64,000 bases of DNA from UBA2040 sp002384725 (GCA_963926475.1 CAWUXE010000003.1:51067-115066); one strand, 5' to 3'. Shown: positions 26,887 through 36,908, counted from the stretch's first letter. Notes: generated by a model from the sequence alone, not told the origin. Program-made: numbers and translations.

Positions 26887-27333
26887 CTTGTCCCAATAAT
26901 AATAATGATTGTGATTCGTATCTAAGCTAAATTCTGTATTTGGATATAATTTATTCCCAATGTCATTTAATTTTGTAGTTTCTAAAAGAAGCCCGCAAGC
27001 ATTTGTCTCAGTACATAGTATTTATGACGCTTATTTTAATTCTTTAGTTATTCCTTTACCTCTCTGATTTTTATCGACAAACAAATCATTCAGCACCCAT
27101 AAACGTTGCATTTTTGTAGAAGAAAAAATTGGATAAAGCTGAACAAACCCTAAAATTGATATCGAGTCAATTAAACCAACATAAAAAACTGAATCTTCTT
27201 GGATTAGCCGTTCCGAAATAAATTTTTCAGCATTTACAATGTTGGACTCGTTTTTATAAAAAACTCTATAACTATCGAATAGCATAGTTAAAGAGTTTAT
27301 GTCATTTTTAGTTGCTCGTCTTATCTCGATCAT
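26887..27333 (-). pseudogene. GNAT acetyltransferase pseudogene with two in-frame stops
   Basis: Minus-strand ATG 27333-27331 opens MIEIRRATKNDINSLTMLFD and continues to the acetyl-CoA loop NQRGKGITKELK, where TAA occurs at 27031-27033 and a second TAA three codons later. The same frame then carries the rest of the family fold, ILCTETNACGLLLETTKLND, then IGNKLYP and NHYYYWDK, ending near 26887. No frameshift is needed: two codons appear converted to TAA (for example from AAA, GAA or CAA). Convergent with the serine hydrolase gene. Confidence 0.8.
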
Positions 27334-27383
27334 TTTAATTGAATTATCACTGCTTACCACCGATAAACTTGAGGTTCGGGGAC

Positions 27384-27420
27384 AAAAAAACCCCAACTCT
27401 ATAGAAAGAATTGGGGCTTT
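27384..27420 (-). terminator. Terminator for the gliding-motility-type surface protein gene
   Basis: CCCCAA (27391-27396) and TTGGGG (27411-27416) form the stem. On the minus strand it is followed by seven T residues. It lies just after the stop of the minus gene ending at 27438. Confidence 0.8.
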
Positions 27421-27437
27421 TAATCTTCTTTTATTTC

Positions 27438-30400
27438 TTATCGAACAACCTGAATGGGTTGTCTTACTTTCACTATTTCATCGTCACATTTCGTGCGGAA
27501 CAAGATTTCAGCGAAGTACGTTCCATCCTCTACAGGATTTCCGCTACTTGTCCCATCCCATCCAAGAAGGTACTTATTCGTTTGAAATATTAGATTACCC
27601 CATCGGTTGTAGATTCTCATTTCATAATCACCTGCAAGGTAACTTAACAAAAGAACCGATTTATCTGAAGAGTGAATTGGATAATATATATTGTTTACCT
27701 CATCACCATCTGGTGTAAATACATTATTAAACTCATCCACAACATAATTGAACGATAAAGGTTCGAATAGGAATGCACTAGTTTTGTTCTCACAACCTGT
27801 AATAGGGTTGTTATATGTCACCCAGATCTGATTGTAATCTACCGGCAACGAAATAGTAATTGAGTCATCGTTGGCACCAGGAACCGCTTGACCATTCACA
27901 TACCATTGATAATCCGCATATCCTTCAGGTCCTAATACGAAACTAGACTCCAACTCATCACATGTTTGGGTGTACAACCAAAGTGAATCTGCTGGATAAG
28001 GAGGTTGTCCAACTGTTATAGTCTGTGTATTCGTGCATGTTCCTTTGTTGGCAATAATCGTGTAAGATCCAGCAGACATTCCGGTTGCAGGATTTTGATT
28101 CGAAGCATATCCACCGGGCCCAATTGTATTGTAAGCAGTGCCTACAATTGGCAATCCACCTGATACATAAGAGCCTTGGATACTTCCATTATTACCACCA
28201 TAACAAGTAGGCTGTGTTACCGCATAAGAAACTACTAAAGTTGTAGAGTCTAATACATAATTTGTAATGAAATAACATCCAGGGCTTATTAAACAAGAAT
28301 CAACATATGTTCCTTCAATTGGAGCGGGTACGCTTATATTCAAACCTGTTCCCAAAGAAGTTCCAAGTGGATCATACCAGTTATGCGCTCCATTAGCGGA
28401 AGCTGACTGAACGTTAAAAGGAGCGCCTGGACAGAATTCTTTTATAATAGTCGAAGAATCTTCAATATTCTCAATCAATATTATTGTATCATAGAAACAT
28501 CCATCATCAACCACTCGAATATCATACAAGCCTAACACAAGGTTGTTGTAATTCCATTGCGTAACTGGCGTTGTATAGTTCGTAACATTAAATCCATTCG
28601 GACCATTGATGATGTAATTGATTAAGTTGGAAGCTGGCGTAGCGTCATTGAAATTAATCTGACGTGAACGACAGGTAGTTCCTGCGATTTGCTGAATAGT
28701 AAAGTCACTATTTGCAATATTGTCTTGTAAGGTATAAACTATCGAGTCATAACATCCATTTGAATGTTGATAAGACAAGTACACGATCTCACCTTGAAAA
28801 GCAGTACTATCAATTAAGAAGTTTGCATTCCCTGCTGGAGCAGGATAAGGCGCACCTGAACCATAATACCATTGGTAATTCGTTTTATTATTAGGTCCAG
28901 TAATTAAACCTTCACCTTCACAAAAGTTTGTATTTATGGAATCAGGCACCATTACCGGTGTCGTCGGAATAAAGAAGGAGGTATCTATCTGCCCACAGTT
29001 CGGGTTATTCGAAGCTATATTGAGCTGATAAGTACCCATAGGTAAATTGTTGATTTGTCCAGTGGAATTTGCACCCGCTATAGTTCCAGGTCCAGTCCAA
29101 GTATAGTTATAACCAGCAGTTGAACCTGTTGCGGTTACATAAGCCGAACCGAAAGTACCGCGGTAACAAGTTCCTGTCAAAAATAAATCATCCAAATCTA
29201 CTACTGAATAATTGATGCCAATATTCTGTGTCAAGATACATCCATTTGAGGTACCGATTTGTACTGTAAATGTGTCACCAAGAGTTGGAGCGGGTACAGT
29301 TAGTGTATCGTTAGTTGCTCCTGGAATTGGAACCATACTATTTGGTCCAAACCATTGGTATGTTTGGAAACCAGGTTCTGCAACTACTTGTGCAAATTGA
29401 TCTCCTTGACAGTAATTCACAACTGCATCAATGTTATCTAAACAACCTGCGTCAACATAAGCATATCCAAAGTGTCCTGAATAATCACAATCTGCAGATT
29501 CAAATTCAACTGTAATGTTTTGACCAATGTATGGCGTCAAATCAACATTAATTCTTTCCCATTTTCTATAATAAATAGAACCTGAAGCCGTATATGTTGG
29601 GTCATTAGGTGCTTGAGAAGAAAGGATTTCATATTGACCACATGCACCACCAACAATGTTTCCAACTGAGTCCATGAAACGAACTTTAAAGTAGGGTTGA
29701 ACATTTGCTGGGTGACCTGATGGATTTTCAAAAACTACAGCAAACTGATAATAAAACGCTTTGTTATTTGGGGTTACATTCACGATGTAACGTAATCTCT
29801 CTTTTTGCGAACCATTGTTTGAGTTCCCTAATCGAACACTTGCATTACCACCAAAAGGTGCGATGAAAGGAATTTCGGCTAATCCTGTTCCAGGATTAAT
29901 TGCCAAAGGGTCGTAACCAATAACTGGTCCCGTTCCACTGTTGTTGTTTCCTGGAGGAATCGTTAAAATAGTTTGTCTTGAATTTGGGTTGCTATTCAAG
30001 GCATTCATAACTGTTGTAATAGTGTTATTCGCAAATGGATTTGAATACAATCCAATTCCACCTGTCCATTCTGGAGCGAAAACTAAGTTTTCAAATCCTG
30101 CATTTGGACAACCTGTATTTTTTGACGGTACGGTAACTGGACCGCCTTTACCTTTTACTTGAATGACTTCGAAATAACTTGGAAAATGTTTATTGATATA
30201 CTCATTTTCCAAATACTTTAGAATTCCTTCTTTCTCATTAGCAGGCACAGTCATTGCAGCAAAGTCAACTTCGAACTTCGCATAATCAAAATTCTTCAAT
30301 AAGTCCTTACGAACTGCGCCATCATGATCATCGTTATGATGGTGTCCAGAGTGATCCACTGGAATTACCTCATATTCCACTTTCGTGATTTGGGCAAAAC

Positions 30401-30446
30401 TTAATGAAATAAGAAAAGAAAATACTGATGTAAGTATTAATTTCAT
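27438..30446 (-). CDS. T9SS type B surface protein (gliding motility-associated C-terminal domain)
   Basis: 1002 residues, signal peptide MKLILTSVFSFLISLSFAQ. Residues about 30-45 are His/Asp-rich (HSGHHHNDDHDG). A jelly-roll-like domain at about 115-340 has FENLVFAPEWTGG and an AYVDAGC end. Several Ig/PKD-like repeats follow, each with Y-Q-W-Y/F-G strands (YQWFGPNS, YQWYYGSG, YQWYVNGQ). The last ~90 residues are the CHU_C type B sorting domain: NVFTPDGDEVNNIYYP, IYNRWGNLIFQT, GWDGTSSG, DGTYFAEILF. Secreted by T9SS and anchored to the cell surface; possibly adhesive. The ligand is unknown. Confidence 0.93.
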   Translation of the reverse strand: MKLILTSVFSFLISLSFAQITKVEYEVIPVDHSGHHHNDDHDGAVRKDLLKNFDYAKFEVDFAAMTVPANEKEGILKYLENEYINKHFPSYFEVIQVKGKGGPVTVPSKNTGCPNAGFENLVFAPEWTGGIGLYSNPFANNTITTVMNALNSNPNSRQTILTIPPGNNNSGTGPVIGYDPLAINPGTGLAEIPFIAPFGGNASVRLGNSNNGSQKERLRYIVNVTPNNKAFYYQFAVVFENPSGHPANVQPYFKVRFMDSVGNIVGGACGQYEILSSQAPNDPTYTASGSIYYRKWERINVDLTPYIGQNITVEFESADCDYSGHFGYAYVDAGCLDNIDAVVNYCQGDQFAQVVAEPGFQTYQWFGPNSMVPIPGATNDTLTVPAPTLGDTFTVQIGTSNGCILTQNIGINYSVVDLDDLFLTGTCYRGTFGSAYVTATGSTAGYNYTWTGPGTIAGANSTGQINNLPMGTYQLNIASNNPNCGQIDTSFFIPTTPVMVPDSINTNFCEGEGLITGPNNKTNYQWYYGSGAPYPAPAGNANFLIDSTAFQGEIVYLSYQHSNGCYDSIVYTLQDNIANSDFTIQQIAGTTCRSRQINFNDATPASNLINYIINGPNGFNVTNYTTPVTQWNYNNLVLGLYDIRVVDDGCFYDTIILIENIEDSSTIIKEFCPGAPFNVQSASANGAHNWYDPLGTSLGTGLNISVPAPIEGTYVDSCLISPGCYFITNYVLDSTTLVVSYAVTQPTCYGGNNGSIQGSYVSGGLPIVGTAYNTIGPGGYASNQNPATGMSAGSYTIIANKGTCTNTQTITVGQPPYPADSLWLYTQTCDELESSFVLGPEGYADYQWYVNGQAVPGANDDSITISLPVDYNQIWVTYNNPITGCENKTSAFLFEPLSFNYVVDEFNNVFTPDGDEVNNIYYPIHSSDKSVLLLSYLAGDYEMRIYNRWGNLIFQTNKYLLGWDGTSSGNPVEDGTYFAEILFRTKCDDEIVKVRQPIQVVR

Positions 30447-30490
30447 AGCTTTAATATTTTTTTAATTTCTTTTAATAATGTTTTAATAAA

Positions 30491-30498
30491 CAAAAATA
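30491..30498 (-). promoter_or_regulatory. -7 box for the T9SS type B gene
   Basis: On the minus strand the sequence is TATTTTTG (TAnnTTTG), 44 bases upstream of the ATG at 30446. Confidence 0.5.
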
Positions 30499-30604
30499 AG
30501 TTTTGAGAATTTAAAAAAGGTAATTAAATACCTAAAATTTCACCCAAAAGTATTATTTCACTTATTTGACGTAATGGTTTAAGAAAAAGTTGCTCCCTTT
30601 TTTG

Positions 30605-32497
30605 TTACATTTTATTTGGGACTGAAATCCCTAAAACTGAGCAGAAATTCTTGATAATTGCAGCTGTGTTCTTAGCGATTACTAGTCTCATTTCCTGCAG
30701 GTTAGAATCTTCCTCGTTAAATATTGAAACATTTTGGTAAAAGTGGTTAAAATTCTTCACGAGTTCAAATAAATAATTGGCCACGATTGCAGGTGATAAA
30801 TTGCTTGCGGCTTCCTTCAAAATTTTAGGGGCCTCATTCATTTGTTTTATCAATTCTATTTCTTCGGGAAGCAAGGTTATTCCTTCTGCCAATTCTTCAC
30901 CTTTAGCTCTACTTAAAAGTGATTGAATACGAGCATAGGCGTATTGAATAAAGGGACCTGTGTTTCCGTTTAGTTCAATGGATTCTTCCGGATTGAACAT
31001 CATACGTTTCTTAGGATCAACTTTCAATAAATAATATTTCAACCCACCAAGACCTATTGTTTTGCAAAGTTCAGTCACCTCCGCTTCTGACATTCCTTCA
31101 ATATGACCTCGTTCCATAGTAGCTTCTTTCGCCTTTTCAACTATTTCGTCAATAAGGTCATCGGCATCCACTACAGTTCCTTCGCGCGATTTCATTTTCC
31201 CAGTTGGCAAATCGACCATACCATAGCTTAGGTGTTGACAATTTTTTGCCCACGAATATCCCAGTTTGGCCAATACTAAAAACAAAACTTGAAAATGGTA
31301 ATCTTGCTCATTTCCAACGGTATAGATGATACCATCCAAATCTGGGTAATCCCGATATCGGTCAAATGCCGTCCCCATATCTTGGGTCATATAAACGGCA
31401 GTTCCATCAGAACGAAGCACTAATTTTTCATCCAACCCATCTGCTGTCAAATCGATCCAAACCGAACCATCGTCTTTCTTAAAAAAGATTCCTTGTTGCA
31501 ATCCATCGATTACCAAGTCTTTACCTGTAATAAAGGTGTCGGATTCATAATACAACTTATCGAAATCGACACCCATTTTTTCATAAGTAACATCAAATCC
31601 TTTGTAAACCCAGCTGTTCATGGTCGACCACAACAAATAAGTTTGCGGATCTTTCGCTTCCCACTTTACCAACATTTCCTTGGCTTCGAGTAACAAGGTC
31701 GTTTGGTTTTTCGCCAAATCAAGGATTTTACCTTCTAAACCTTTTAGAACCTTATCGTCTTTTCCGTCTTTTGCTTTGAACAATCTTTCGAACTCCGTTT
31801 GAACTTCATCCGAATATCCGTCAAAATCGCCATTTTCCCATCCGGCGATTATTTCTTTCGCTTCTTTAACGAAGTTTTTATCGAACTCAACGTAGTATTT
31901 CCCGACCAACTTATCTCCTTTGAGTCCTGTATTGGCAGGAGTTTCACGTTCGCCTTTTTCATTTAACGGAGAAAATTTTTCCCAAGCCAACATACTTTTA
32001 CAAATATGTATACCTCTGTCGTTAATGATTTGGGTTTTGATGACATCATAGCCATGAGCTTTTAGGATTTCAGCAACCGAATAGCCCAAGAAATTATTTC
32101 TCAAATGCCCTAAATGCAATGGTTTATTGGTGTTTGGCGAAGAATATTCCACCATCACCGTACTTTTGGATTTAGGCTCTTGGAATCCAAATTTAGTATC
32201 CGAATTAATCTCCGACAAGACACTTAACCAATAGGATTGACTAGCTGAAATGTTTAAAAATCCGCCAACAATTTCAGAAGAACCAACTTCGGCTAAGTTT
32301 TGAATTTCATCGGCAATTTTTTGACCTATTTCTTTTGGAGAAACACCCATAGTTTTCACAAACGGAAAAAGTACCAAGGTCAAATCGCCCGTCATGTCTT
32401 TCCGCGTTTTTTGAAATTGAATCCAATCTCGATCTATCTCTTTCCCGAAAAGTTCTTGTTGCTTTCTCAGCAGAAGGTCATGTATTAATTTTTCCAT
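30605..32497 (-). CDS. argS: Arginyl-tRNA synthetase
   Basis: 630 residues, class Ia synthetase charging tRNA-Arg. The HIGH motif is HLGH (SSPNTNKPLHLGHLRNNFLG, about residues 118-137). The KMSKS region is the degenerate TGKMKSREGTVVDADDL. The C-terminal DALR anticodon domain ends with VLGISVPNKM. The start MEKLIHDLLLRKQ is 6 bases after the arginase stop, so the two form an operon with arginase first. This places arginine charging and arginine breakdown under one promoter. Confidence 0.96.
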   Translation of the reverse strand: MEKLIHDLLLRKQQELFGKEIDRDWIQFQKTRKDMTGDLTLVLFPFVKTMGVSPKEIGQKIADEIQNLAEVGSSEIVGGFLNISASQSYWLSVLSEINSDTKFGFQEPKSKSTVMVEYSSPNTNKPLHLGHLRNNFLGYSVAEILKAHGYDVIKTQIINDRGIHICKSMLAWEKFSPLNEKGERETPANTGLKGDKLVGKYYVEFDKNFVKEAKEIIAGWENGDFDGYSDEVQTEFERLFKAKDGKDDKVLKGLEGKILDLAKNQTTLLLEAKEMLVKWEAKDPQTYLLWSTMNSWVYKGFDVTYEKMGVDFDKLYYESDTFITGKDLVIDGLQQGIFFKKDDGSVWIDLTADGLDEKLVLRSDGTAVYMTQDMGTAFDRYRDYPDLDGIIYTVGNEQDYHFQVLFLVLAKLGYSWAKNCQHLSYGMVDLPTGKMKSREGTVVDADDLIDEIVEKAKEATMERGHIEGMSEAEVTELCKTIGLGGLKYYLLKVDPKKRMMFNPEESIELNGNTGPFIQYAYARIQSLLSRAKGEELAEGITLLPEEIELIKQMNEAPKILKEAASNLSPAIVANYLFELVKNFNHFYQNVSIFNEEDSNLQEMRLVIAKNTAAIIKNFCSVLGISVPNKM

Positions 32498-32503
32498 TCT
32501 GAT

Positions 32504-33463
32504 CTAGCTTTTTTTTATTTCTTGAATTGTCGACTTCATTAAATCGAAGGTAGTTTCTGCCATCGTGTTTTTCTCATCCAAACAAGGATTCACCTCGACG
32601 AATTCCATACAACACAATTTTTCTTGTTTGGCAAAAAAGTGCAGCATTTCTCTCGCTTCATCTGGAGTAATACCATTTTTTACGGGTGTTCCAGTACCAT
32701 ACGAAGTAATATCAGGATCCATAGAATCGACATCAAAGGAAATATAAAGGATATCTAATTGATCAATCCATGTTTGAAATTCTTTTGATATCGTTTCCCA
32801 TTTTCTTTCGCGCAACTCAGCTACTGTGTAGTTCTTTATAGAATGTCGTTCCATTAGAGCCTCCTCTTGTTTTTCTGTATCCCGAACAGCAATAAAAAAC
32901 AAATCTTCCGAAGAAAATTTTGCTCCAACTCCACCTGCGTTTTTTAGTTTTTCCCAAATGGCAACAGCTTCATCTCCAATATCATTCTTTTTGCACGCTT
33001 CATTGTCATCGTTGAGGGCGATTGCCAAAGGCATTCCGTGCATATTTCCTGAAGGCGTAGTAAATGGAGTGTGTAAATCACCATGCGCATCGATCCAAAC
33101 GACCCCTAGTCTTTTATCCGGAAATTGTGTTTTTATTCCCGCAATGGTTGCTGCTGACGACCCATGATCCGCCGACATTAAAAAGGGAAATTCATCTTCG
33201 CTATATACGTGCGACATCCCTGTCATAACATGACCGAATACCTTTTCAAGTCCATCTATTCTTTTGGCCCATTGAAACTTGGTTGGCACATCTAAAAGTT
33301 GATTTTCATTCGGTAATTCAACAGGTATATTTTCGGAGAAAAAAGCATCATTCAAGTCTCTTGCTGCAGTAACAACGGCGCTCGGCCCCAAGGATGCACC
33401 TCGTGTTCCAGCCGTAATTTCAGACGTATTAAAAAGTATCTTAATATTTTTTGCCATGTTCAT
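32504..33463 (-). CDS. Arginase-family ureohydrolase
   Basis: 319 residues. The dimanganese-site motifs of the ureohydrolase superfamily are all visible: SADHGSSAATIAG (in place of GGDHS), VVWIDAHGDLHTPFTTPSGN with DAHGD, and SFDVDSMDPDITSYGTGTP with D-V-D-x-x-D. The metal set D/H/D/D/D is conserved. MHGMPLAIAL follows the second motif. The long insertion between residues 60 and 110 and the SADHG variant fit the Bacteroidota arginase group; agmatinase or formiminoglutamase activity cannot be excluded. Followed 6 bases later by argS. Confidence 0.88.
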   Translation of the reverse strand: MNMAKNIKILFNTSEITAGTRGASLGPSAVVTAARDLNDAFFSENIPVELPNENQLLDVPTKFQWAKRIDGLEKVFGHVMTGMSHVYSEDEFPFLMSADHGSSAATIAGIKTQFPDKRLGVVWIDAHGDLHTPFTTPSGNMHGMPLAIALNDDNEACKKNDIGDEAVAIWEKLKNAGGVGAKFSSEDLFFIAVRDTEKQEEALMERHSIKNYTVAELRERKWETISKEFQTWIDQLDILYISFDVDSMDPDITSYGTGTPVKNGITPDEAREMLHFFAKQEKLCCMEFVEVNPCLDEKNTMAETTFDLMKSTIQEIKKS

Positions 33464-33486
33464 CTGTTTTTATTCTTGAAGAGATG

Positions 33487-33494
33487 CAAAATTA
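33487..33494 (-). promoter_or_regulatory. -7 box for the arginase-argS operon
   Basis: Minus strand TAATTTTG (TAnnTTTG), 23 bases upstream of the arginase ATG at 33463. It is the only exact match in that intergenic gap. Confidence 0.55.
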
Positions 33495-33580
33495 GCATAT
33501 TCAGGCAATTTGTCGTAGATAGAAATAACTTCTTTTACTTACTTTCGTAACCATACAGCAATCGGAGCGTTTCTCAAAAT

Positions 33581-34228
33581 ATGAAAATGATGAAAATTTT
33601 AATCTTGATTTGTGTTATTTCACTCACAACATCAATTGCCTATAGTCAAAATCCTTTTACTGGCAAGCTTGTATATTCCGTTGAAATGCTTGACACCAAC
33701 ATTCAAAAAATCATAGACAAGCGCGAAATGGTTGTCTATACGAACGACACTTTAAGCCGCATTGAAGTGCAGAATGATGCTCTTGGTGATCAAGTTACAA
33801 TAAAACATTTGGAGCTAGATAAATCGTATTTGATGATGACGATGATGGGCAAAAAACTCGCTATCCAAACGGATGGTCGTGAAGATTCGACCTTGGCGCA
33901 ACCCTATGAATTCAAATATAAGTTATTTGGTAGAAAAAAGGTAAATGGTTTCGTTTTGAAAAAAGCAATCGTTTTTCGCGAAGATTTAGAAGAAAAAAGA
34001 AAGATTTGGTATTTTAAGGATGTACGTCCCGAAATACTTGGAATGTATGATGGAATAAAAGGACTTCCAGCCGATTTTTACATTGGAACAATAGATGGAA
34101 TTGTGCACTACCAAATCGAATTCATTGAAAAACAAGTCGTTAGTAAAAATAAATTTGGTATTCCTTCTGATTACGAAAAAATCAAACTAAAAGACTTCAT
34201 GGATCACGTTAGGGGCGCAGAAAACTAA
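33581..34228 (+). CDS. Secreted protein, GLPGLI/DUF4412-like
   Basis: 215 residues with signal peptide MKMMKILILICVISLTTSIAYSQ. The mature part starts NPFTGKLVYSVEMLD and has the beta-sheet rhythm of DUF4412/GLPGLI-type proteins (MMGKKLAIQTDGRED; GIKGLPADFYIGTIDGIVHYQ). It is most likely a periplasmic or surface protein. It is divergent from arginase and 80 bases before ftsK. No catalytic motif is seen; family membership is inferred from pattern, not a database hit. Confidence 0.7.
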   Translation: MKMMKILILICVISLTTSIAYSQNPFTGKLVYSVEMLDTNIQKIIDKREMVVYTNDTLSRIEVQNDALGDQVTIKHLELDKSYLMMTMMGKKLAIQTDGREDSTLAQPYEFKYKLFGRKKVNGFVLKKAIVFREDLEEKRKIWYFKDVRPEILGMYDGIKGLPADFYIGTIDGIVHYQIEFIEKQVVSKNKFGIPSDYEKIKLKDFMDHVRGAEN

Positions 34229-34308
34229 CAGTACACTGTGCATAGATTGACGATTCTACCCTAGATTTAGGCAATATTCTGAACTATCTTCGTTGAATAT
34301 ACCAAGAG

Positions 34309-36792
34309 ATGGCCCAGGAAAACATAATCATAGAGAGAACAAGTAAGCCCAAAGCAACTAAAACAGCCAAAAAGAAGAAAGGAATGGCCAAAACTGCCAC
34401 CCCTAAAAACTCCGATGGTTTCAAAGTTGAAAAAGGGAAATGGGGAAATGCATTTGGTGTTTTTTTAATTCTATTTTCTTTCTATTGTTTCCTCTCCTGT
34501 GTATCCTACTTTTTCACGTGGCAAGAAGATCAAAACCAAGTCATTAACCGCAATTTCTTTACCTATATTTTTGGCGCTGACACAACCCCAGTTGCTAACT
34601 GGCTAGGAAAGTTTGGTGCCTGGGTTTCACATCTATTGTATTATCGTTTATTTGGAATCTCATCGCTTGCAATAAGCTTTATTGCTTTTATTTTTGGCTT
34701 CAAATTACTTTTAAAAATCACACTTCTTCCGTTAAAAAGAGCAGTAATCATCTCCTCTTTGTTCATGTTGTGGTCGTCTATATTTTTCGGCTTCTTCACT
34801 GCATTCCCAAACTATTTTGGCGGTTCGATCGGCTATCATATTAACAATTGGTTGAATGTAACAATTGGAAAACCAGGAACATTGTTGTTCATTTTAGTAT
34901 TGCTGTATTTATTGGTTTCTACCCTATTCAATCCCAATTTCAAAAAGATTTTTAGTCGTTTGACCAACTGGGGGAGAGACGATGAGGAAGATGAAGATCA
35001 GAAATTGACGCATGTGGGTGATATGAATGTCGTGAATACCATCGCAGACGAACAGATTCAAAAAGACAATCCAACGGATACCATTTGGCTTGACGACGAA
35101 GATGAAGAACTTACAGATGAGGAAATAGACATTCAATTGAAATCAACAGACGACGATTTTGAAATTGAGGTGCCCAAAGAAAAATCAAGTGATGGTTCAG
35201 ATCCAATGAAGGTAGAAGTTCCAGATTCGGACGAAGAATTGAGTGATGAGGAAGTAAACGAATTGCAAAAAGAATTTGGCGATTTCGATCCAAAATTAGA
35301 CCTAGCAAGTTACGTCCTGCCTCCTATCGAATTGTTGAAAGATTTTGGAAATAGCACTATCAACATCAACAAACAGGAATTAGAAGACAACAAGAATAAA
35401 ATTGTTGAAACACTATCCAACTATAAAATTGACATCGCAAAAATAAAAGCAACGGTTGGTCCAACGGTAACGCTTTACGAGATAATTCCCGCACCAGGTG
35501 TTCGTATTTCGAAGATTAAAAATTTGGAAGACGATATCGCCTTGAGTTTGAGTGCACTTGGTATTCGTATTATCGCTCCGATTCCAGGAAAAGGTACTAT
35601 TGGTATTGAGGTGCCAAATTCGAAACCAGAAATGGTGAGTATGCGTTCCTTGATTGCATCTGAGAAATTCCAGAATTCCGACATGGAACTACCAGTTGTA
35701 ATGGGGAAAACCATAACGAACGAAACCTATACTTTCGATTTAACGAAATTGCCTCACTTGCTTGTTGCCGGTGCGACAGGACAAGGAAAATCGGTTGGTT
35801 TGAATGCTATTCTGATTTCTATTCTCTACAAAAAACACCCTGCTCAAGTAAAGTTTGTCTTGATCGATCCAAAGAAAGTCGAATTGACCTTATTCAATAA
35901 AATAGAGCGACATTTCTTAGCAAAATTACCAGGTGAAGAGGACGCAATTATTACAGATACGTCGAAAGTTGTCAATACCTTGAATTCACTATGTATTGAA
36001 ATGGACAACCGTTATGATTTATTGAAATTGGCTTCTGCAAGAACTATAAAAGAATACAATGCAAAGTTCATCGCTCGGAAATTGAATCCTGAGAAAGGTC
36101 ATCTTTTCTTACCGTACATCGTTGTTCTGATTGATGAATTCGCAGATTTGATCATGACTGCAGGAAAAGAAATAGAACACCCAATCGCACGTATTGCGCA
36201 GTTGGCTCGAGCCGTAGGTATTCACTTGATTGTAGCGACGCAACGTCCATCGGTGAACGTGATTACAGGTATGATTAAAGCCAATTTTCCAGCCCGAATT
36301 GCTTTTAGAGTATTGTCTAAAATTGACTCCAGAACTATTTTGGACGGTTCAGGGGCCGATCAATTGATTGGACGAGGCGACATGCTTATATCGACAGGTG
36401 CAGATATGATTCGACTACAATGTGGATTCGTTGATACGCCAGAGGTGGAAGCTATTTGTGAATTTATTGGCGAACAACGCGCTTATCCTGAAGCAATGAT
36501 TCTACCAGAATATGTTCCTGAAGGCAGCGAAGCTAGCGGAGTAGATATGAGTTCGGAGGAACTCGATGTTATGTTTGCGGATGCGGCTAGATTAGTGGTT
36601 ACCCATCAGCAAGGTTCAGCCTCTTTATTACAACGTAAATTAAAATTGGGATACAACAGAGCTGGACGCATTGTCGATCAATTGGAAGGATACGGTATTA
36701 TTGGACCATTCCAAGGCAGTAAAGCTCGGGATGTTCTTTATGCGGAGTTAGAGACTTTAGAGCAGCTTTTGGGGGATAAAGGCATAGTGTAA
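34309..36792 (+). CDS. ftsK: DNA translocase FtsK/SpoIIIE
   Basis: 827 residues. A basic Lys/Ala-rich start is followed by four membrane helices at about 45-210, then an acidic linker (about 225-330). The motor contains PHLLVAGATGQGKSVGLNA with Walker A at about 484-495 and VVLIDEFADLIMTAGKE with Walker B. The RecA-like fold continues through IARIAQLARAVGIHLIVATQRPSV. The C-terminal gamma winged helix (ASLLQRKLKLGYNRAGRIVDQLE) binds polar DNA sequences. It pumps DNA through the closing septum and activates dimer resolution. The linker is short compared with E. coli FtsK. Confidence 0.97.
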   Translation: MAQENIIIERTSKPKATKTAKKKKGMAKTATPKNSDGFKVEKGKWGNAFGVFLILFSFYCFLSCVSYFFTWQEDQNQVINRNFFTYIFGADTTPVANWLGKFGAWVSHLLYYRLFGISSLAISFIAFIFGFKLLLKITLLPLKRAVIISSLFMLWSSIFFGFFTAFPNYFGGSIGYHINNWLNVTIGKPGTLLFILVLLYLLVSTLFNPNFKKIFSRLTNWGRDDEEDEDQKLTHVGDMNVVNTIADEQIQKDNPTDTIWLDDEDEELTDEEIDIQLKSTDDDFEIEVPKEKSSDGSDPMKVEVPDSDEELSDEEVNELQKEFGDFDPKLDLASYVLPPIELLKDFGNSTININKQELEDNKNKIVETLSNYKIDIAKIKATVGPTVTLYEIIPAPGVRISKIKNLEDDIALSLSALGIRIIAPIPGKGTIGIEVPNSKPEMVSMRSLIASEKFQNSDMELPVVMGKTITNETYTFDLTKLPHLLVAGATGQGKSVGLNAILISILYKKHPAQVKFVLIDPKKVELTLFNKIERHFLAKLPGEEDAIITDTSKVVNTLNSLCIEMDNRYDLLKLASARTIKEYNAKFIARKLNPEKGHLFLPYIVVLIDEFADLIMTAGKEIEHPIARIAQLARAVGIHLIVATQRPSVNVITGMIKANFPARIAFRVLSKIDSRTILDGSGADQLIGRGDMLISTGADMIRLQCGFVDTPEVEAICEFIGEQRAYPEAMILPEYVPEGSEASGVDMSSEELDVMFADAARLVVTHQQGSASLLQRKLKLGYNRAGRIVDQLEGYGIIGPFQGSKARDVLYAELETLEQLLGDKGIV

Positions 36793-36797
36793 TTATG

Positions 36798-36908
36798 ACC
36801 ACAAAGAGTTTTTCTAGGAAAAATTTGCATAAAGAAGGGCACAGAAGTCACTGAATGCTGTAATTTTATTTGTGCTCCTTGTGATTTCCTTTGAGAACTT
36901 TGTGGTTA
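36798..36908. repeat. Inverted-repeat element between convergent ftsK and metallophosphatase genes
   Basis: The arm GACCACAAAGAGTT (about 36797-36810) is mirrored by GAACTTTGTGGTTAA (about 36894-36908), with further paired blocks (GGGCACAGAAGTCAC versus GTGCTCCTTGTGATT). The right arm contains the stop codon of the metallophosphatase gene. It could act as a bidirectional terminator or be a dispersed fold-back element of the ACCACAAAG type. Confidence 0.6.

Noticed and set aside
27299..27718. 139-codon plus-strand ORF
   Set aside because: It spans the start of the GNAT pseudogene, a terminator and the end of the T9SS type B gene in the antisense direction, so it cannot be a real gene.
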